From: Microlunatus parietis
GTDB taxonomy: Bacteria > Actinomycetota > Actinomycetes > Propionibacteriales > Propionibacteriaceae
Assembly: GCF_013407955.1 (NCBI RefSeq)
Contig: NZ_JACCBU010000001.1
Span: forward strand, 2,852,001 to 2,916,000
Length of the DNA stretch: 64,000 bases
Direction: 5' to 3'
The notes under the pieces are model-generated. The model saw only the letters and a program-made list of their open reading frames with translations, was not told the DNA's origin and searched no databases. Positions within the stretch are counted from its first letter, which is position 1, and the number at the start of each line of letters is the position of its first letter. The position numbers and the translations under genes are program-made. Positions 52,386 through 61,435 of this stretch are shown here, piece by piece.

Positions 52386-52482
52386 GCTTGTCGAAGGGCA
52401 AGCCGGATCCGGCTCGGCCCTTCGACAAGCTCAGGGCACGGCGACCACACTGCCCCGGCCCTTCGACAGGCTCAGGGAACGA
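52376..52482. repeat. Three clustered copies of the dispersed element
   Basis: Core copies at 52376-52399 (reverse orientation), 52416-52440 and 52457-52482, with CCTTCGACAAGCTCAGG or CCTTCGACAGGCTCAGG. The first and second form an inverted pair with CCGGATCCGG in the loop. They lie between convergent genes and overlap the TetR stop codon. Confidence 0.8.
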
Positions 52483-52486
52483 GGTG

Positions 52487-53311
52487 CTACCGGGGCGGGC
52501 CCTGGCGGACTCGTTCGAGCAGGGTGGCGGGGTCGTTCGGGGCCTCCCAGCGGGACTCGATCCACCAGGTCGCGCCGGCGTCGGCCAGCGGCTTCAGGTG
52601 TCTCGCGGCCCAGCCCGCGTCGTCGCCGGGCGAAACGCCTTCGATGATCAACTCCCGAGTCGAGGCGTTCCGGTCCCTCAGCCAGCCGATGATCTTGGTG
52701 ACGTCGTCCGGTGACAGCTGGCGGGTGGAGTCCTCCGAAAGGGACGGCAGGATCCCGTCCCAGCGGGCGGCTCGGGCCATCGACTTGGGCCGTGGCCAGG
52801 CCGCGACCACCCAGATCGGGATCCGCGGCCGCTGCACCGGGCGCGGCTCGAACCGCAGCCCGTCCACCCGGTAGTGCTCGCCCGCGAAGTCGACCCGCTC
52901 GCCCAACCAGGCCTGTTCCATGATCGCCAGCGTCTCGTCCAGCAGCGCGGCCCGGGTCCGCCGGTCGGTGGCCTCCGGCGGCCCGACCTTGCCGAACCCG
53001 CCGTCGTCCGCCGCGCCGAGGCCGACCGGGATCACCAGCCGGCCGCCGGAGAGATGGTCGATCGTCATCGCCTCGCGGGCCACCTTCCAGGGGCGGCGCC
53101 GGGTCAGCGCGAACACCATCGCGCCCAGGGTGATCCGCTCAGTCCGGACCGCCGCCGCGGCCAGGATCGCCCACGGGTCGTACATGTCCATGGCGCCGAT
53201 GGACATGCCATCCCAGCTGAAGAAGCCGTCCCAGCCGGCCCGTTCCGCCTCGACCGCCAGCTCGACCTGCTCGTTCGGGTTCCCGGTGCTTGCTATGAAT
53301 CCGTACCTCAT
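52487..53311 (-). CDS. LLM-class (F420-type) flavin-dependent oxidoreductase
   Basis: 274 residues. Luciferase-like barrel: AVEAERAGWDGFFSWDGMS, DPWAILAAAAVRTERITLGAMVFALTRRRPWKVAREAMTIDHLSGGRLVIPVGLG, RPVQRPRIPIWVV. This matches the actinobacterial F420-dependent group. Substrate unknown. It stands alone beside a cupin gene. Confidence 0.9.
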   Translation of the reverse strand: MRYGFIASTGNPNEQVELAVEAERAGWDGFFSWDGMSIGAMDMYDPWAILAAAAVRTERITLGAMVFALTRRRPWKVAREAMTIDHLSGGRLVIPVGLGAADDGGFGKVGPPEATDRRTRAALLDETLAIMEQAWLGERVDFAGEHYRVDGLRFEPRPVQRPRIPIWVVAAWPRPKSMARAARWDGILPSLSEDSTRQLSPDDVTKIIGWLRDRNASTRELIIEGVSPGDDAGWAARHLKPLADAGATWWIESRWEAPNDPATLLERVRQGPPR

Positions 53312-53320
53312 CCGGGGAGG

Positions 53321-53854
53321 CTAACCGTCACCCCTGACACCGGGGTCCGGGCGACGGCCGAGGAGACGGCCGATCCCGCCGAGGCAGCCGACGAAGACCG
53401 CGCCGAGCAGCGTGGAGTTGCCGAGCACCAGCCGGAACGTGTCCCGATGGCCGGCGGCGTGCGCGGCGAAGGCGAGCAGATCGGGGCGGGCCTTTCCGGC
53501 CGCGGCCGCCGACCGCTGCAGCGCGGCCAGCCCGCGGAACCAGGACTCGGCCTGCATCGCGGGTGTGCTCCACCAGCGCACCACGGCCGGGGCGCCGCCG
53601 CTGTTCCACATCCGGTGCACGGTGCCGCGCGGGATGCCGAAGCCCGCGCCGGCCTCGTAGCTCTCGTTGATCCCGCCGAGTTCGACACTGAGCCGTCCCG
53701 CGACGACCTCGAACCGTTCGTCGTGAGCGGGATGGAAATGGGCCGGCGGCGGGGAGCCGTGCGGTTCGTACCGCGCCTCGAGCTCCAGGCAGTCGGGGTC
53801 GCTGCGTCGGATCGTCACCGCCTCGTGCGCCCCGATCCTGAGGGTGTCGCCCAT
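53321..53854 (-). CDS. Cupin-domain protein with hydrophobic C-terminus
   Basis: 177 residues. Single cupin: PPPAHFHPAHDERFEVVAGRLSVELGG and GIPRGTVHRMWNSG, with metal-type His and Glu residues. A helical part follows, ending in a hydrophobic stretch LVLGNSTLLGAVFVGCLGGIG that may be a membrane helix. ATG 53854 is preferred by GAGG and by similarity start. Function unknown. Confidence 0.75.
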   Translation of the reverse strand: MGDTLRIGAHEAVTIRRSDPDCLELEARYEPHGSPPPAHFHPAHDERFEVVAGRLSVELGGINESYEAGAGFGIPRGTVHRMWNSGGAPAVVRWWSTPAMQAESWFRGLAALQRSAAAAGKARPDLLAFAAHAAGHRDTFRLVLGNSTLLGAVFVGCLGGIGRLLGRRPDPGVRGDG

Positions 53855-53948
53855 CTGAAACCTCACTGTTCCGGTTGTCGCGATCAACACTGCGACCCTA
53901 GTGCGGGCGAACCGCTGAGACCGGCCCGCGCTGGGTATTCCACGGGTC

Positions 53949-54578
53949 ATGGCCACCCGAACCGTCTATCCCGGCGCCGAGGAGTTCCTGCCGGCGCGGC
54001 CCGGTCCGCGGAACCTGCGTACGGCGATCAAGACGTGCCAGGGCTGCGATCTCTACCTCGACGCCACCCAGGCGGTGTTCGGCGAGGGCCCGCGGGACGC
54101 GCCGTTGGTGCTGGTCGGCGAGCAGCCGGGCGACGTCGAGGACCGCGACGGCCGCCCGTTCACCGGACCGGCCGGCCGGGTGCTGGACCGGGCCCTCGAG
54201 GACGCCGGGCTGGATCGCGAGCAGCTCTACCTGACCAACGCGGTCAAGCACTTCCGGTTCGAGCATCGCGGCAAGCGGCGGATTCACCAGCGGCCCACGC
54301 TGCGCCAGACCACCGCCTGCCGGCCCTGGCTGAGTGCCGAACTGGACCTGGTCGAGCCGGACGGCGTCGTACTGCTCGGCGCATTGGCCGGGCAGAGCCT
54401 GCTCGGCGCGGACTATCGGGTCGGTGATCATCGCGGCCGGATCTTCGACCTGCCCGGCAGTACGGCTTGGGCGCTGGCCACCGTCCATCCGTCTGCGGCG
54501 CTGCGGGCCGAGGACCGTGACGCGGTCTACGCCGGCCTGGTCGAGGACCTGCGCCTGGCCGCGGCCCGGCTTGCCTGA
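53949..54578 (+). CDS. udgX: UdgX-type uracil-DNA glycosylase
   Basis: 209 residues, the usual size. The family 4-like motif GEQPGDVEDRDGRPFTGPAG and the UdgX-specific loop KRRIHQRP (His113 by my count), whose His in known members forms a covalent bond with the uracil-site sugar, mark this as UdgX rather than an ordinary family 4 enzyme. VHPSAAL is the second motif. CQGC and C124 are candidate iron-sulfur ligands; I see only three Cys in all. It is divergent from the cupin gene. Confidence 0.9.
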   Translation: MATRTVYPGAEEFLPARPGPRNLRTAIKTCQGCDLYLDATQAVFGEGPRDAPLVLVGEQPGDVEDRDGRPFTGPAGRVLDRALEDAGLDREQLYLTNAVKHFRFEHRGKRRIHQRPTLRQTTACRPWLSAELDLVEPDGVVLLGALAGQSLLGADYRVGDHRGRIFDLPGSTAWALATVHPSAALRAEDRDAVYAGLVEDLRLAAARLA

Positions 54579-54587
54579 GCGGAGGTG

Positions 54588-55631
54588 TCAGGAGCTGGAG
54601 GGCGACTCCGTCGCGAGCACCTGCCGGAACGCCTCGCCGCCGAGCGCCGGCCGGTCCCGGTAGAGATAGCAGGCGGCGACGTGGCCCTCCTTGATCAGGT
54701 AGTTCGGCGGCGGCGCGTCCAGGCAGTGCGCCTCGGCGGCCGGGCAGCGGTCCGCGAACCGGCAGCCGGGATGCTGCTCCGGCACCTCGAGCTCGGATGC
54801 CGTCGCCCGCTCGGATCCCCAGGCCTGTTGGGGATCCGGCCACGGGATGGAGTCGATCAAGAGCCGTGTGTACGGATGCTGCGGCGCGTCGATCACGGTC
54901 TCCACAGCGCCGGCCTCGACGATGCTGCCGCGATACATCACCAGAATGTGATCACTGACGTGGTAGGCGGTGCCGAGGTCGTGGGTGATGTAGAGGATCG
55001 GTACGTTCAGCGTCCGGTTCACCGTGCGCAGGCTCTCCAGGATCGTCGCCCGCAGCGAGGCATCGACCATCGACACCGGCTCGTCGGCGATGATCAACTT
55101 CGGCTTCAGCATCAACGCCCGGGCGACGATCACCCGCTGCCGCTGGCCGCCGGACAGCTGGTGCGGATAGCGGCCGAGCGTCTCGTCCGGCCGCAGGCCC
55201 ACCGCCTCCAGGGCGGTGATCATCATTTCCTGCCGCTGCGCGGTCGACCGGGCCAGCTTGAACTTCTGGATCGGCACGGTCAACACGTGATCGACCTTGT
55301 AGAACGGGTTGAACACCGAGAACGGGTCCTGGAACACGGCCTGCACCTCGCGCCGGAACTGACCCAGCTCGGCGCCGCGCAGCTTGGCGATGTCGCGGCC
55401 CTGGAACCGTACCGTCCCTTCGGTCGGGGCGATGAAGCCGAGCAGCAGCGAGGCCAGCGTCGACTTGCCGCTGCCGCTCTCGCCGACCACCGAGACCACC
55501 TGCGGCGTGTCGCCGCGGATGGTCAGCGACACATGATCAAGAGCGATCGTCGACGTCTTGGACAGCATGCCGCCGCGGTAGATCTTGGTCGCCTCGGTCA
55601 GCTCGACCAGCGGAACTCGATCATCCGACAT
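54588..55631 (-). CDS. Oligopeptide ABC importer ATPase 2 (OppF type)
   Basis: 347 residues. Walker A VGESGSGKSTLASLLLGF, signature LSGGQRQRVIVARALM, Walker B LIIADEPVSMVD, H-loop THDLG, and a C-terminal oligopeptide domain with a Cys cluster (PGCRFADRCPAAEAHC), the expected iron-sulfur-type motif of this group. ATG 55631 overlaps the OppD stop by 11 bases. It is the last gene of a five-gene peptide importer operon. Confidence 0.93.
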   Translation of the reverse strand: MSDDRVPLVELTEATKIYRGGMLSKTSTIALDHVSLTIRGDTPQVVSVVGESGSGKSTLASLLLGFIAPTEGTVRFQGRDIAKLRGAELGQFRREVQAVFQDPFSVFNPFYKVDHVLTVPIQKFKLARSTAQRQEMMITALEAVGLRPDETLGRYPHQLSGGQRQRVIVARALMLKPKLIIADEPVSMVDASLRATILESLRTVNRTLNVPILYITHDLGTAYHVSDHILVMYRGSIVEAGAVETVIDAPQHPYTRLLIDSIPWPDPQQAWGSERATASELEVPEQHPGCRFADRCPAAEAHCLDAPPPNYLIKEGHVAACYLYRDRPALGGEAFRQVLATESPSSS

Positions 55632-56625
55632 GGCTCTCCTCGGTCTGATGCAGGTGACAGGCGACGAAGCGCTGATGCCCTTCGACAGGCTCAGGGCGCA
55701 CGGAGGTTGCGCCGTAGGCCGGCTCCAAGTCCACACACGGATCGAACGCCTTCGGGCAGCGCGGATGGAACAGGCAGCCGGACGGCATCGACCGCAGCGA
55801 CGGCGGCAGGCCGGGAATGCCGCGGAACGTGCCGCGGTCGGCCAGCTTGGGCAGGCTCTCGATCAACAGTTCCGTGTACGGGTGCAAGGGATCGGCGAAG
55901 ATCTCCCGAATCGGCGACAGCTCGGCCAGCTTGCCCGCGTACATCACCGCTAGCCGGTCCACCGTCTGCGCCATCAACCCCATGTCGTGGCCGATCAAGA
56001 TCACCGCGACGCCGAGTTCGTCCTGCAGCTTGAGGATAGTGTCCATCACCTGCCGCTGCACCACGACGTCCAGCGCCGAGGTCGGCTCGTCCGCGATCAC
56101 CACCTGCGGCTGCATGGCCACCGCGATCGCGATGCAGACCCGCTGCTTCATCCCGCCGGACAGCTCGTGCGGATACATCCGGCCCACCGAACGGCGCAGC
56201 CCGACCGCCTCCAGCGCGTCCCGGGCCAGCCCGAGCAGCGTCCGCTTGTCCCGGCGCGTCCCGTGATCTTCCAGCGTGTCGATGATCTGGTTCTCGATCC
56301 GGGCCACCGGGTTGAGCGAGTTCATCGCGCCCTGCGGAATCATGCTGATCTTGCTCGACCGGAGCTGCCGGACCCGGCGCTCCGGCATCCCGATCAGGTC
56401 CTCGCCGTCCAGCAACACCTGGCCGGAGATCACGGTCGGTGCCCGGAGCAGCCGCATCAGGGCCAGCGCCATGGTGGACTTGCCGGAGCCCGATTCGCCC
56501 ACCAGGCCGAGTTTCTCGCCCGGCATCAGGTCGAACGAGACCCCGTTGACCGCACTGACCGGCCCGTCGTCGGTGTAGTACGTGACCTCAAGATCACGCA
56601 CGGACAGCGCCGGTTCCGTACTCAC
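55621..56625 (-). CDS. Oligopeptide ABC importer ATPase 1 (OppD type), with inserted repeat
   Basis: 334 residues, GTG start overlapping OppC by 4 bases. Walker A VGESGSGKSTMALALMRLL, signature LSGGMKQRVCIAIAVAM, Walker B VVIADEPTSALD, H-loop GHDMG, and the C-terminal GCLFHPRCPKAFDPC motif. About 20 residues before the end, VRPEPVEGHQRFVACHL contains a peptide (RPEPVEGH) encoded by a copy of the dispersed DNA element, in frame, between two family Cys. It therefore looks tolerated, not inactivating. Confidence 0.92.
   Translation of the reverse strand: MSTEPALSVRDLEVTYYTDDGPVSAVNGVSFDLMPGEKLGLVGESGSGKSTMALALMRLLRAPTVISGQVLLDGEDLIGMPERRVRQLRSSKISMIPQGAMNSLNPVARIENQIIDTLEDHGTRRDKRTLLGLARDALEAVGLRRSVGRMYPHELSGGMKQRVCIAIAVAMQPQVVIADEPTSALDVVVQRQVMDTILKLQDELGVAVILIGHDMGLMAQTVDRLAVMYAGKLAELSPIREIFADPLHPYTELLIESLPKLADRGTFRGIPGLPPSLRSMPSGCLFHPRCPKAFDPCVDLEPAYGATSVRPEPVEGHQRFVACHLHQTEESHVG
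55676..55700. repeat. Copy of the dispersed element inside the OppD-type gene
   Basis: TGCCCTTCGACAGGCTCAGG begins at 55676. On the coding strand it reads as RPEPVEGH in the frame of the ATPase gene. Confidence 0.85.
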
Positions 56626-57533
56626 TGGGACCTCCGGGATCGCGGGTTGGCCCATTCGTCCAGGGCGAACGAGATGAGGAACAGCGACAAGATCAGGATC
56701 AGGATGATCCCGATCGGGATGCCCCACCACCACCAGAGGTTGCGCAGCAGCGCGGAGAACCGTTGCATCCAGAAGAACGTCATGCCCAGTGTCGGTTCCC
56801 GCTGCGACCCGAGGCCGAGCAGTTCCAGTCCCAGCGCGCCGTAGACGGCCGCGATCAACGCCGAGACGAAGCCGGCCAGCAGGAACGGCGCCAGGTTCGG
56901 CAACAGTTCGCGGACGATGATCTCCGGCCCGCGCATCCCGGACAGCCGGGCCAGCCGGAGGAACTCGCGCTCGCGCAGCGACAGCACCTGGGCCCGGATC
57001 GCGCGGGTCGGCCCCGGCCAGGCGAACGCGGCCAGGATCAGCGCCATGCTCTCGATCGAGATGTACTGCCGCAGCAGCGAGGCGATCACGACCATCACCA
57101 GGAAGCTCGGGATGGTGAACATGACGTCGACCACCCACCGGATCACGTTGTCCAGCCAGCCGCCGTAGAACGCGGAGATCAGGCCCAGGACGATCCCGAT
57201 GCCGAGCCCGATCGCGCCGGCCAGCAGGCCGATCTGGAGGCTCAGCCGGGTGCCGACGACCATCACCGCGAACAGGTCGCGGCCCTGCGCGTCGGTGCCG
57301 AACCAGTACTCCGGCGAGGGCGGCTTGCTGGCCGGTCCGGCCAGCGGGTACGGGTCCTTCAGCGGGTTGATCAACAACGTCCCGGCGGTCGAGAACAGCA
57401 CCAGGGCGAGGAACATGATCAACCCGACGGTCAGCATCGGGTGCCGGCGCAGGTAGAGGAACAGCGCCCGGGCCCGGCCCACCCTCGGGCGCGGGGTCGG
57501 CACCACCCGCGCGGGAGCTGCGGTCACGGCCAT
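56622..57533 (-). CDS. Oligopeptide ABC importer permease (OppC type)
   Basis: 303 residues. A cytosolic N terminus and six membrane helices; YWFGTDAQGRDLFAVMVVGTRLSLQIGLLAG is the family start and LREREFLRLARLSGMRGPEIIVRELLPNL the ATPase-contact loop. It follows OppB by 4 bases. It forms the channel with OppB. Confidence 0.94.
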   Translation of the reverse strand: MAVTAAPARVVPTPRPRVGRARALFLYLRRHPMLTVGLIMFLALVLFSTAGTLLINPLKDPYPLAGPASKPPSPEYWFGTDAQGRDLFAVMVVGTRLSLQIGLLAGAIGLGIGIVLGLISAFYGGWLDNVIRWVVDVMFTIPSFLVMVVIASLLRQYISIESMALILAAFAWPGPTRAIRAQVLSLREREFLRLARLSGMRGPEIIVRELLPNLAPFLLAGFVSALIAAVYGALGLELLGLGSQREPTLGMTFFWMQRFSALLRNLWWWWGIPIGIILILILSLFLISFALDEWANPRSRRSQ

Positions 57534-57537
57534 GGCG

Positions 57538-58545
57538 TCACGCCTTCCCGTAGCGGATCCGCGGATCCAGCAGCGGATAGATCAGGTCGACGATCAGGGT
57601 CGCGATGCAGACCGCGAAGACCAGGATCATCGTGATGCCGTACAGCAGGTTGTAGTCGAGCACCTGGATCGACCCGTTGATCAACCCGCCTAATCCCGGG
57701 TACGCGAACAGGGTCTCCACCAGCACGGTCGAGAAGATGAACGTGCCGAGCGACATGACCAGGCCGGTCACCTGCGGCAGCAGCGCGTTGCGGACCGCGT
57801 ACTTGAGGAAGATCCGGCGCGGCTTCAGACCCTTGGCGTCGGCGAAGATGATGTAGTCCTCACCGGTCGTCATCACCATCAGGCTGCGCATCTGCAACGC
57901 CTGCCCGCCGAGCTGGAACAAGATCAGCGCGCAGGCCGGCAGGAACGCGTGCCGGATCACGTCCAGGATGAACTCGCCGCTGAACTCCGGCGTCGCCGTC
58001 CGCGAGTACGCGCCGGCCAGCGGGAACAGCTTCAGCTGGAACGCGAACACGTAGATCAACAGGAAGCCGAGCACGAACGCCGGCACCGCGCTGGTCAGCA
58101 TCGACGTCGGCACGAAGAACCGCAGCCAGCGCGGCGACCGGGGCCAGCCGAGCAGGGCGCCGAGGATGGTGCCGATCACGAACGCGATCAAGATCGACAC
58201 CAGGCCGAGGCCGAGAGTCCACGGCATCGCGTCCAAGATCACCGAGTTGACGGTGCGCGGATACTGCGAGATCGAATAGCCGTAGTCGAACCGGACCACC
58301 TTGAGCAGCGAGTTCAGATACTGCTGCCAGAGCGGCTGATCGAGGCCGAAGTCGCGTGAGTAGGCCTCGGCCATCTGCTGCAGGCCGGTCTGGTTGCGAC
58401 CACCCTGGGTCGCCGCCTGCAACAGCCGTTCCCGGATCGGATCGCGCGGGCTGAGCTTGGGGATCAGGAAGTTGATCGTCGCCGCCGTCCACATGACGGT
58501 GATCAACAGGCCGATCCGTTTCAGCAGGTATTGCAAGGAATACAC
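57538..58545 (-). CDS. Oligopeptide ABC importer permease (OppB type)
   Basis: 335 residues with six membrane helices. Family start LLKRIGLLITVMWTAATINFLIPKLSPRDPI and contact loop GEDYIIFADAKGLKPRRIFLKYAVRNALLPQ; the C terminus YPLLDPRIRYGKA is also characteristic. It lies 15 bases after the binding-protein gene. Confidence 0.94.
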   Translation of the reverse strand: MYSLQYLLKRIGLLITVMWTAATINFLIPKLSPRDPIRERLLQAATQGGRNQTGLQQMAEAYSRDFGLDQPLWQQYLNSLLKVVRFDYGYSISQYPRTVNSVILDAMPWTLGLGLVSILIAFVIGTILGALLGWPRSPRWLRFFVPTSMLTSAVPAFVLGFLLIYVFAFQLKLFPLAGAYSRTATPEFSGEFILDVIRHAFLPACALILFQLGGQALQMRSLMVMTTGEDYIIFADAKGLKPRRIFLKYAVRNALLPQVTGLVMSLGTFIFSTVLVETLFAYPGLGGLINGSIQVLDYNLLYGITMILVFAVCIATLIVDLIYPLLDPRIRYGKA

Positions 58546-58560
58546 GGCCGGACCTCGCCT

Positions 58561-60402
58561 TCAGCCGGCAGCCGGCTTGATCCGGGTCAGTTCCAGCGAG
58601 AACGTCTTGAACCAGAACGCACCCGGCAGATAGGGATCGGAGGCCGTCGGCCAGCCGGTCCAGTAGGTCGTGTTGTACGGGATCCGGTGCATCCACTGCA
58701 CCAGCGGCGTGTGCGGCAGTTCGCGCAGATAGATCTCCATCGCCTGCAGGAACAGCGGCAGCTCGCCGGGATCGGCGACCGGCAGCGAGGCCATCTGCTC
58801 GACGATCTTGTCGTACTCGGCGTTTCGCCAGTGGCTGCTCACGTCGCCGGCCTCGCCGATCTTGGAGTAGTGCCGCGAGTGCATCAGCTCCAGTGACGGG
58901 TACGGATCCGCGATGGCCCCGGCGAAGCCGAACAGGAACAGCTTCGCCGAGCCGTCCGTGATCCTGGTCACCGAGTCACCCGGCGTCTGCAGCGACGCCT
59001 CGAAACCGGCCGCCCGGAGCTGCTCGGCCAGGATCGCGCCGTAGTCGTTGACCAGGTCGACGATGCCGTAGATCGTCGCGTCGACCCGCTTGCCGTCCTT
59101 GGCCCACAGCCCGTCGCCGTCCTTGGCGTAGCCCTTGCCGGTCATGATCGCGTCGACCTTGGCGAGGTCGTAGGCGTTCGTCGGGTACTGGGCCAGCATC
59201 GGCCGGGCCGCGTCCAGATACGGCTTCAGCGGCGGGAAGTCCGGGAACGGCAGCTCGGACAGGGTTCCGGCGCCCTCGTAGCCGATGTCGACCAACTGCT
59301 GCCGGTTGATCCCGTGGTTGATCGCCCGCCGCATGTCCAGATCGTCGAACGGCGGGGCGGCACAGTTGAAGAACAGCGACTGCGGCCACCAGTCGGTGTA
59401 GCCGTACGGCGCGTTCCGGTCGGTCCAGGCGATGATCTTCTGGTTCTGGTCCACCACCTGCTTGATCACCGGCGGCCGCAGGTCCAGCGAGGAGTCCAGC
59501 TCGTTGTTGATCAACTGCTGCGCGGTGTTCGTCGGGTCGGTGAACGGAACCACGATGATCCGCTTCGGTCCGGGCGCCTCGGCCAGGCCCGCCTGGACCG
59601 CCCACCAGTCGTCCCGGCGATCGAGCAGCCGCTGCTGCACGGTCCAGTCGACCACCGTGTACGGCCCGGTGACCACCGGCCACTGCTTGCTCGGGTCGTA
59701 GAACAGGAACCCGTACTGATCCTTCTGCTCGGAGAAGATGTGCTCCGGCACCAGGAAGATGCCGAGGTCGTTCTTGAAGTACAGGTAGTCGAACGCGAAC
59801 CGCGGCGCCGGCTTGGTGAAGGTGATCTTGACCGTCTTGTCGTCGGTCGCCTCGGCCTTCTTCACCCATTCCCGGATATCGGCCGCGTACGTCATCGCGG
59901 CGTTCTTCTCGTTCCGCAGCATCTCCACCGAGAACGCGACGTCCTTGGCGCTGAACGGCGTACCGTCACTCCACTTCGCGTCGGTGCGGGTGGTGATCGT
60001 CACCGACTTGTAGTCCTTCGCGTAGACCGGCTCGCCGTCGGCCAACCACGGCGTCGTCTCGCCGGAGAAGGCCGAGTAGTACCAGAGTGGTTCCAGCAGG
60101 GCGGCCATGCCGCGCTGATGGTTGAAGCCGGAGGCGTACGGGTTGCAGATGCCGAGGTCGCTGCCGTCGCCGTACGAGAGCATCAGGGTCTGTTCCCGCG
60201 GCACGTCCGCCGGCTTCCCGCGCGGCACCTCTCGAGGCGCCGAGCCGGTCGCGGTCGGTTGGCCGCCGCTGTCGGTGCCGGTCGCGGCGGGCGGCGGCAG
60301 TTCCGGCGTACCGCAGGAGGTCAGGGCGAGGCCGGCCGAGCTGAGCCCGGCCAGGGCGAGGAAATCGCGGCGAGGAGTACGGTCGGCAAACGACGGTGTC
60401 AT
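58561..60402 (-). CDS. Peptide/nickel-type ABC substrate-binding lipoprotein
   Basis: 613 residues, SBP_bac_5 type. Tat motif RRDFLALAG and lipobox ending LTSC (Cys30). Family motif YTVVDWTVQQRL, DAKWSDGTPFSAKDVAFSVEML and DMRRAINHGINRQQLVDIGYEGAG. It captures peptides or perhaps oligosaccharides outside the cell. First gene of the importer operon. About 215 bases upstream hold a possible hairpin leader. Confidence 0.93.
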   Translation of the reverse strand: MTPSFADRTPRRDFLALAGLSSAGLALTSCGTPELPPPAATGTDSGGQPTATGSAPREVPRGKPADVPREQTLMLSYGDGSDLGICNPYASGFNHQRGMAALLEPLWYYSAFSGETTPWLADGEPVYAKDYKSVTITTRTDAKWSDGTPFSAKDVAFSVEMLRNEKNAAMTYAADIREWVKKAEATDDKTVKITFTKPAPRFAFDYLYFKNDLGIFLVPEHIFSEQKDQYGFLFYDPSKQWPVVTGPYTVVDWTVQQRLLDRRDDWWAVQAGLAEAPGPKRIIVVPFTDPTNTAQQLINNELDSSLDLRPPVIKQVVDQNQKIIAWTDRNAPYGYTDWWPQSLFFNCAAPPFDDLDMRRAINHGINRQQLVDIGYEGAGTLSELPFPDFPPLKPYLDAARPMLAQYPTNAYDLAKVDAIMTGKGYAKDGDGLWAKDGKRVDATIYGIVDLVNDYGAILAEQLRAAGFEASLQTPGDSVTRITDGSAKLFLFGFAGAIADPYPSLELMHSRHYSKIGEAGDVSSHWRNAEYDKIVEQMASLPVADPGELPLFLQAMEIYLRELPHTPLVQWMHRIPYNTTYWTGWPTASDPYLPGAFWFKTFSLELTRIKPAAG

Positions 60403-60438
60403 GCGAACCTCCAGCAGAGATGGGAGATCGGCCAGAGA

Positions 60439-60495
60439 GCGCGCTTACCAGAATGGCTGAACATCGGCGCCTCCAGTTCGTTCTGGTGGGCGCGC
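60439..60495 (-). promoter_or_regulatory. Imperfect inverted repeat in the importer leader
   Basis: GCGCGCTTACCAGAA (60439-60453) pairs at 13 of 15 positions with TTCTGGTGGGCGCGC (60481-60495), with a 27-nt loop. It lies 37 bases upstream of the binding-protein start and could be a leader hairpin or an operator. No known riboswitch is recognised. Confidence 0.4.
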
Positions 60496-60616
60496 CGCAT
60501 CCAAGCAACGGTGCTCAGAAAATGGTCGAACCGGCAGCCCTGGCGATCTTGATCACGAGGGTACCTCCGGCACCGAGAATCCTGTCAAGACTTGATGTCC
60601 GAGGAACGGAACCGGT

Positions 60617-61387
60617 TCAGTAAGTCGCCCGGCCGCCGGAGGCGTCGAAGCAGAATCCGGTGGTGAAACTGCAGGCCGGCGAGACCATGAAGTTGATCAT
60701 CTCGGCGACCTCCTCGATGGTGCCGACCCGGCCCATCGGGATCTTGGCCGTCATGTAGTCGATCACCTGCTGCGGCTGCTCGTCCAGGAAGGCGGTCCGG
60801 ATCACCGCCGGCGCCAGCGCGTTGATCGTGATGCCGTCCGCGGCGTACTCCTTGGCCATCGCCTTGACCAGCCCGATCAGGCCGGCCTTGCTGGCCGAGT
60901 AGCCGATCATGGAAGGGTTGCCTTCCTTGCCGGCGATCGAGGCCACGTGGGCGATCCGGCCGTAGCCGTGTTCGACCAGGTGCGGCAGCGCGGCTTGACT
61001 GACCACCAGCGCGCCGCGCAGGTTGACCGCGACCGCGGCGTCGAACTCGGCCAGGTCGACCTCGTGGCTGCGCCGGCCCATCGGGCCTTGGATGCCGGCG
61101 CAGTTGACCACCGCGTGCACCTGGCCGAACTCGGCCACCGTCATCGCGAACGCCCGCTGCACCGAGTCCGGCGCAGTCACGTCCGCGGCCTGGCCGATCG
61201 CCTCGCCACCGCCGGCGATGATCTGACCGGCCAGGTCGCTGACCGGGCCGCCGTCGCGATCGACGCAGGCGACCCGCATTCCGTGCCGGGCCAGCAGCAG
61301 TGCGGTGCCGCGGCCGATGCCCGATCCGGCCCCGACCACGAACGCGGTCTGGCCGTCGACGCTGCTCCGATCATGATCAAAGGTCAT
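60617..61387 (-). CDS. Short-chain dehydrogenase/reductase
   Basis: 256 residues. Cofactor site FVVGAGSGIGRGTALLLARHG with CVDRDG (Asp suggests NAD), VNCAGIQGP, catalytic Ser in HVASIAGK and YSASK. The C terminus is unusual: FTTGFCFDASGGRATY. It reads toward the peptide importer operon and may be co-transcribed, but the 215-base gap argues against it. Substrate unknown. Confidence 0.9.
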   Translation of the reverse strand: MTFDHDRSSVDGQTAFVVGAGSGIGRGTALLLARHGMRVACVDRDGGPVSDLAGQIIAGGGEAIGQAADVTAPDSVQRAFAMTVAEFGQVHAVVNCAGIQGPMGRRSHEVDLAEFDAAVAVNLRGALVVSQAALPHLVEHGYGRIAHVASIAGKEGNPSMIGYSASKAGLIGLVKAMAKEYAADGITINALAPAVIRTAFLDEQPQQVIDYMTAKIPMGRVGTIEEVAEMINFMVSPACSFTTGFCFDASGGRATY

Positions 61388-61435
61388 CTCCGTACCGTAG
61401 CCGTCCGGCCGCCGGCCCGGAACCTGTGACGGCCG

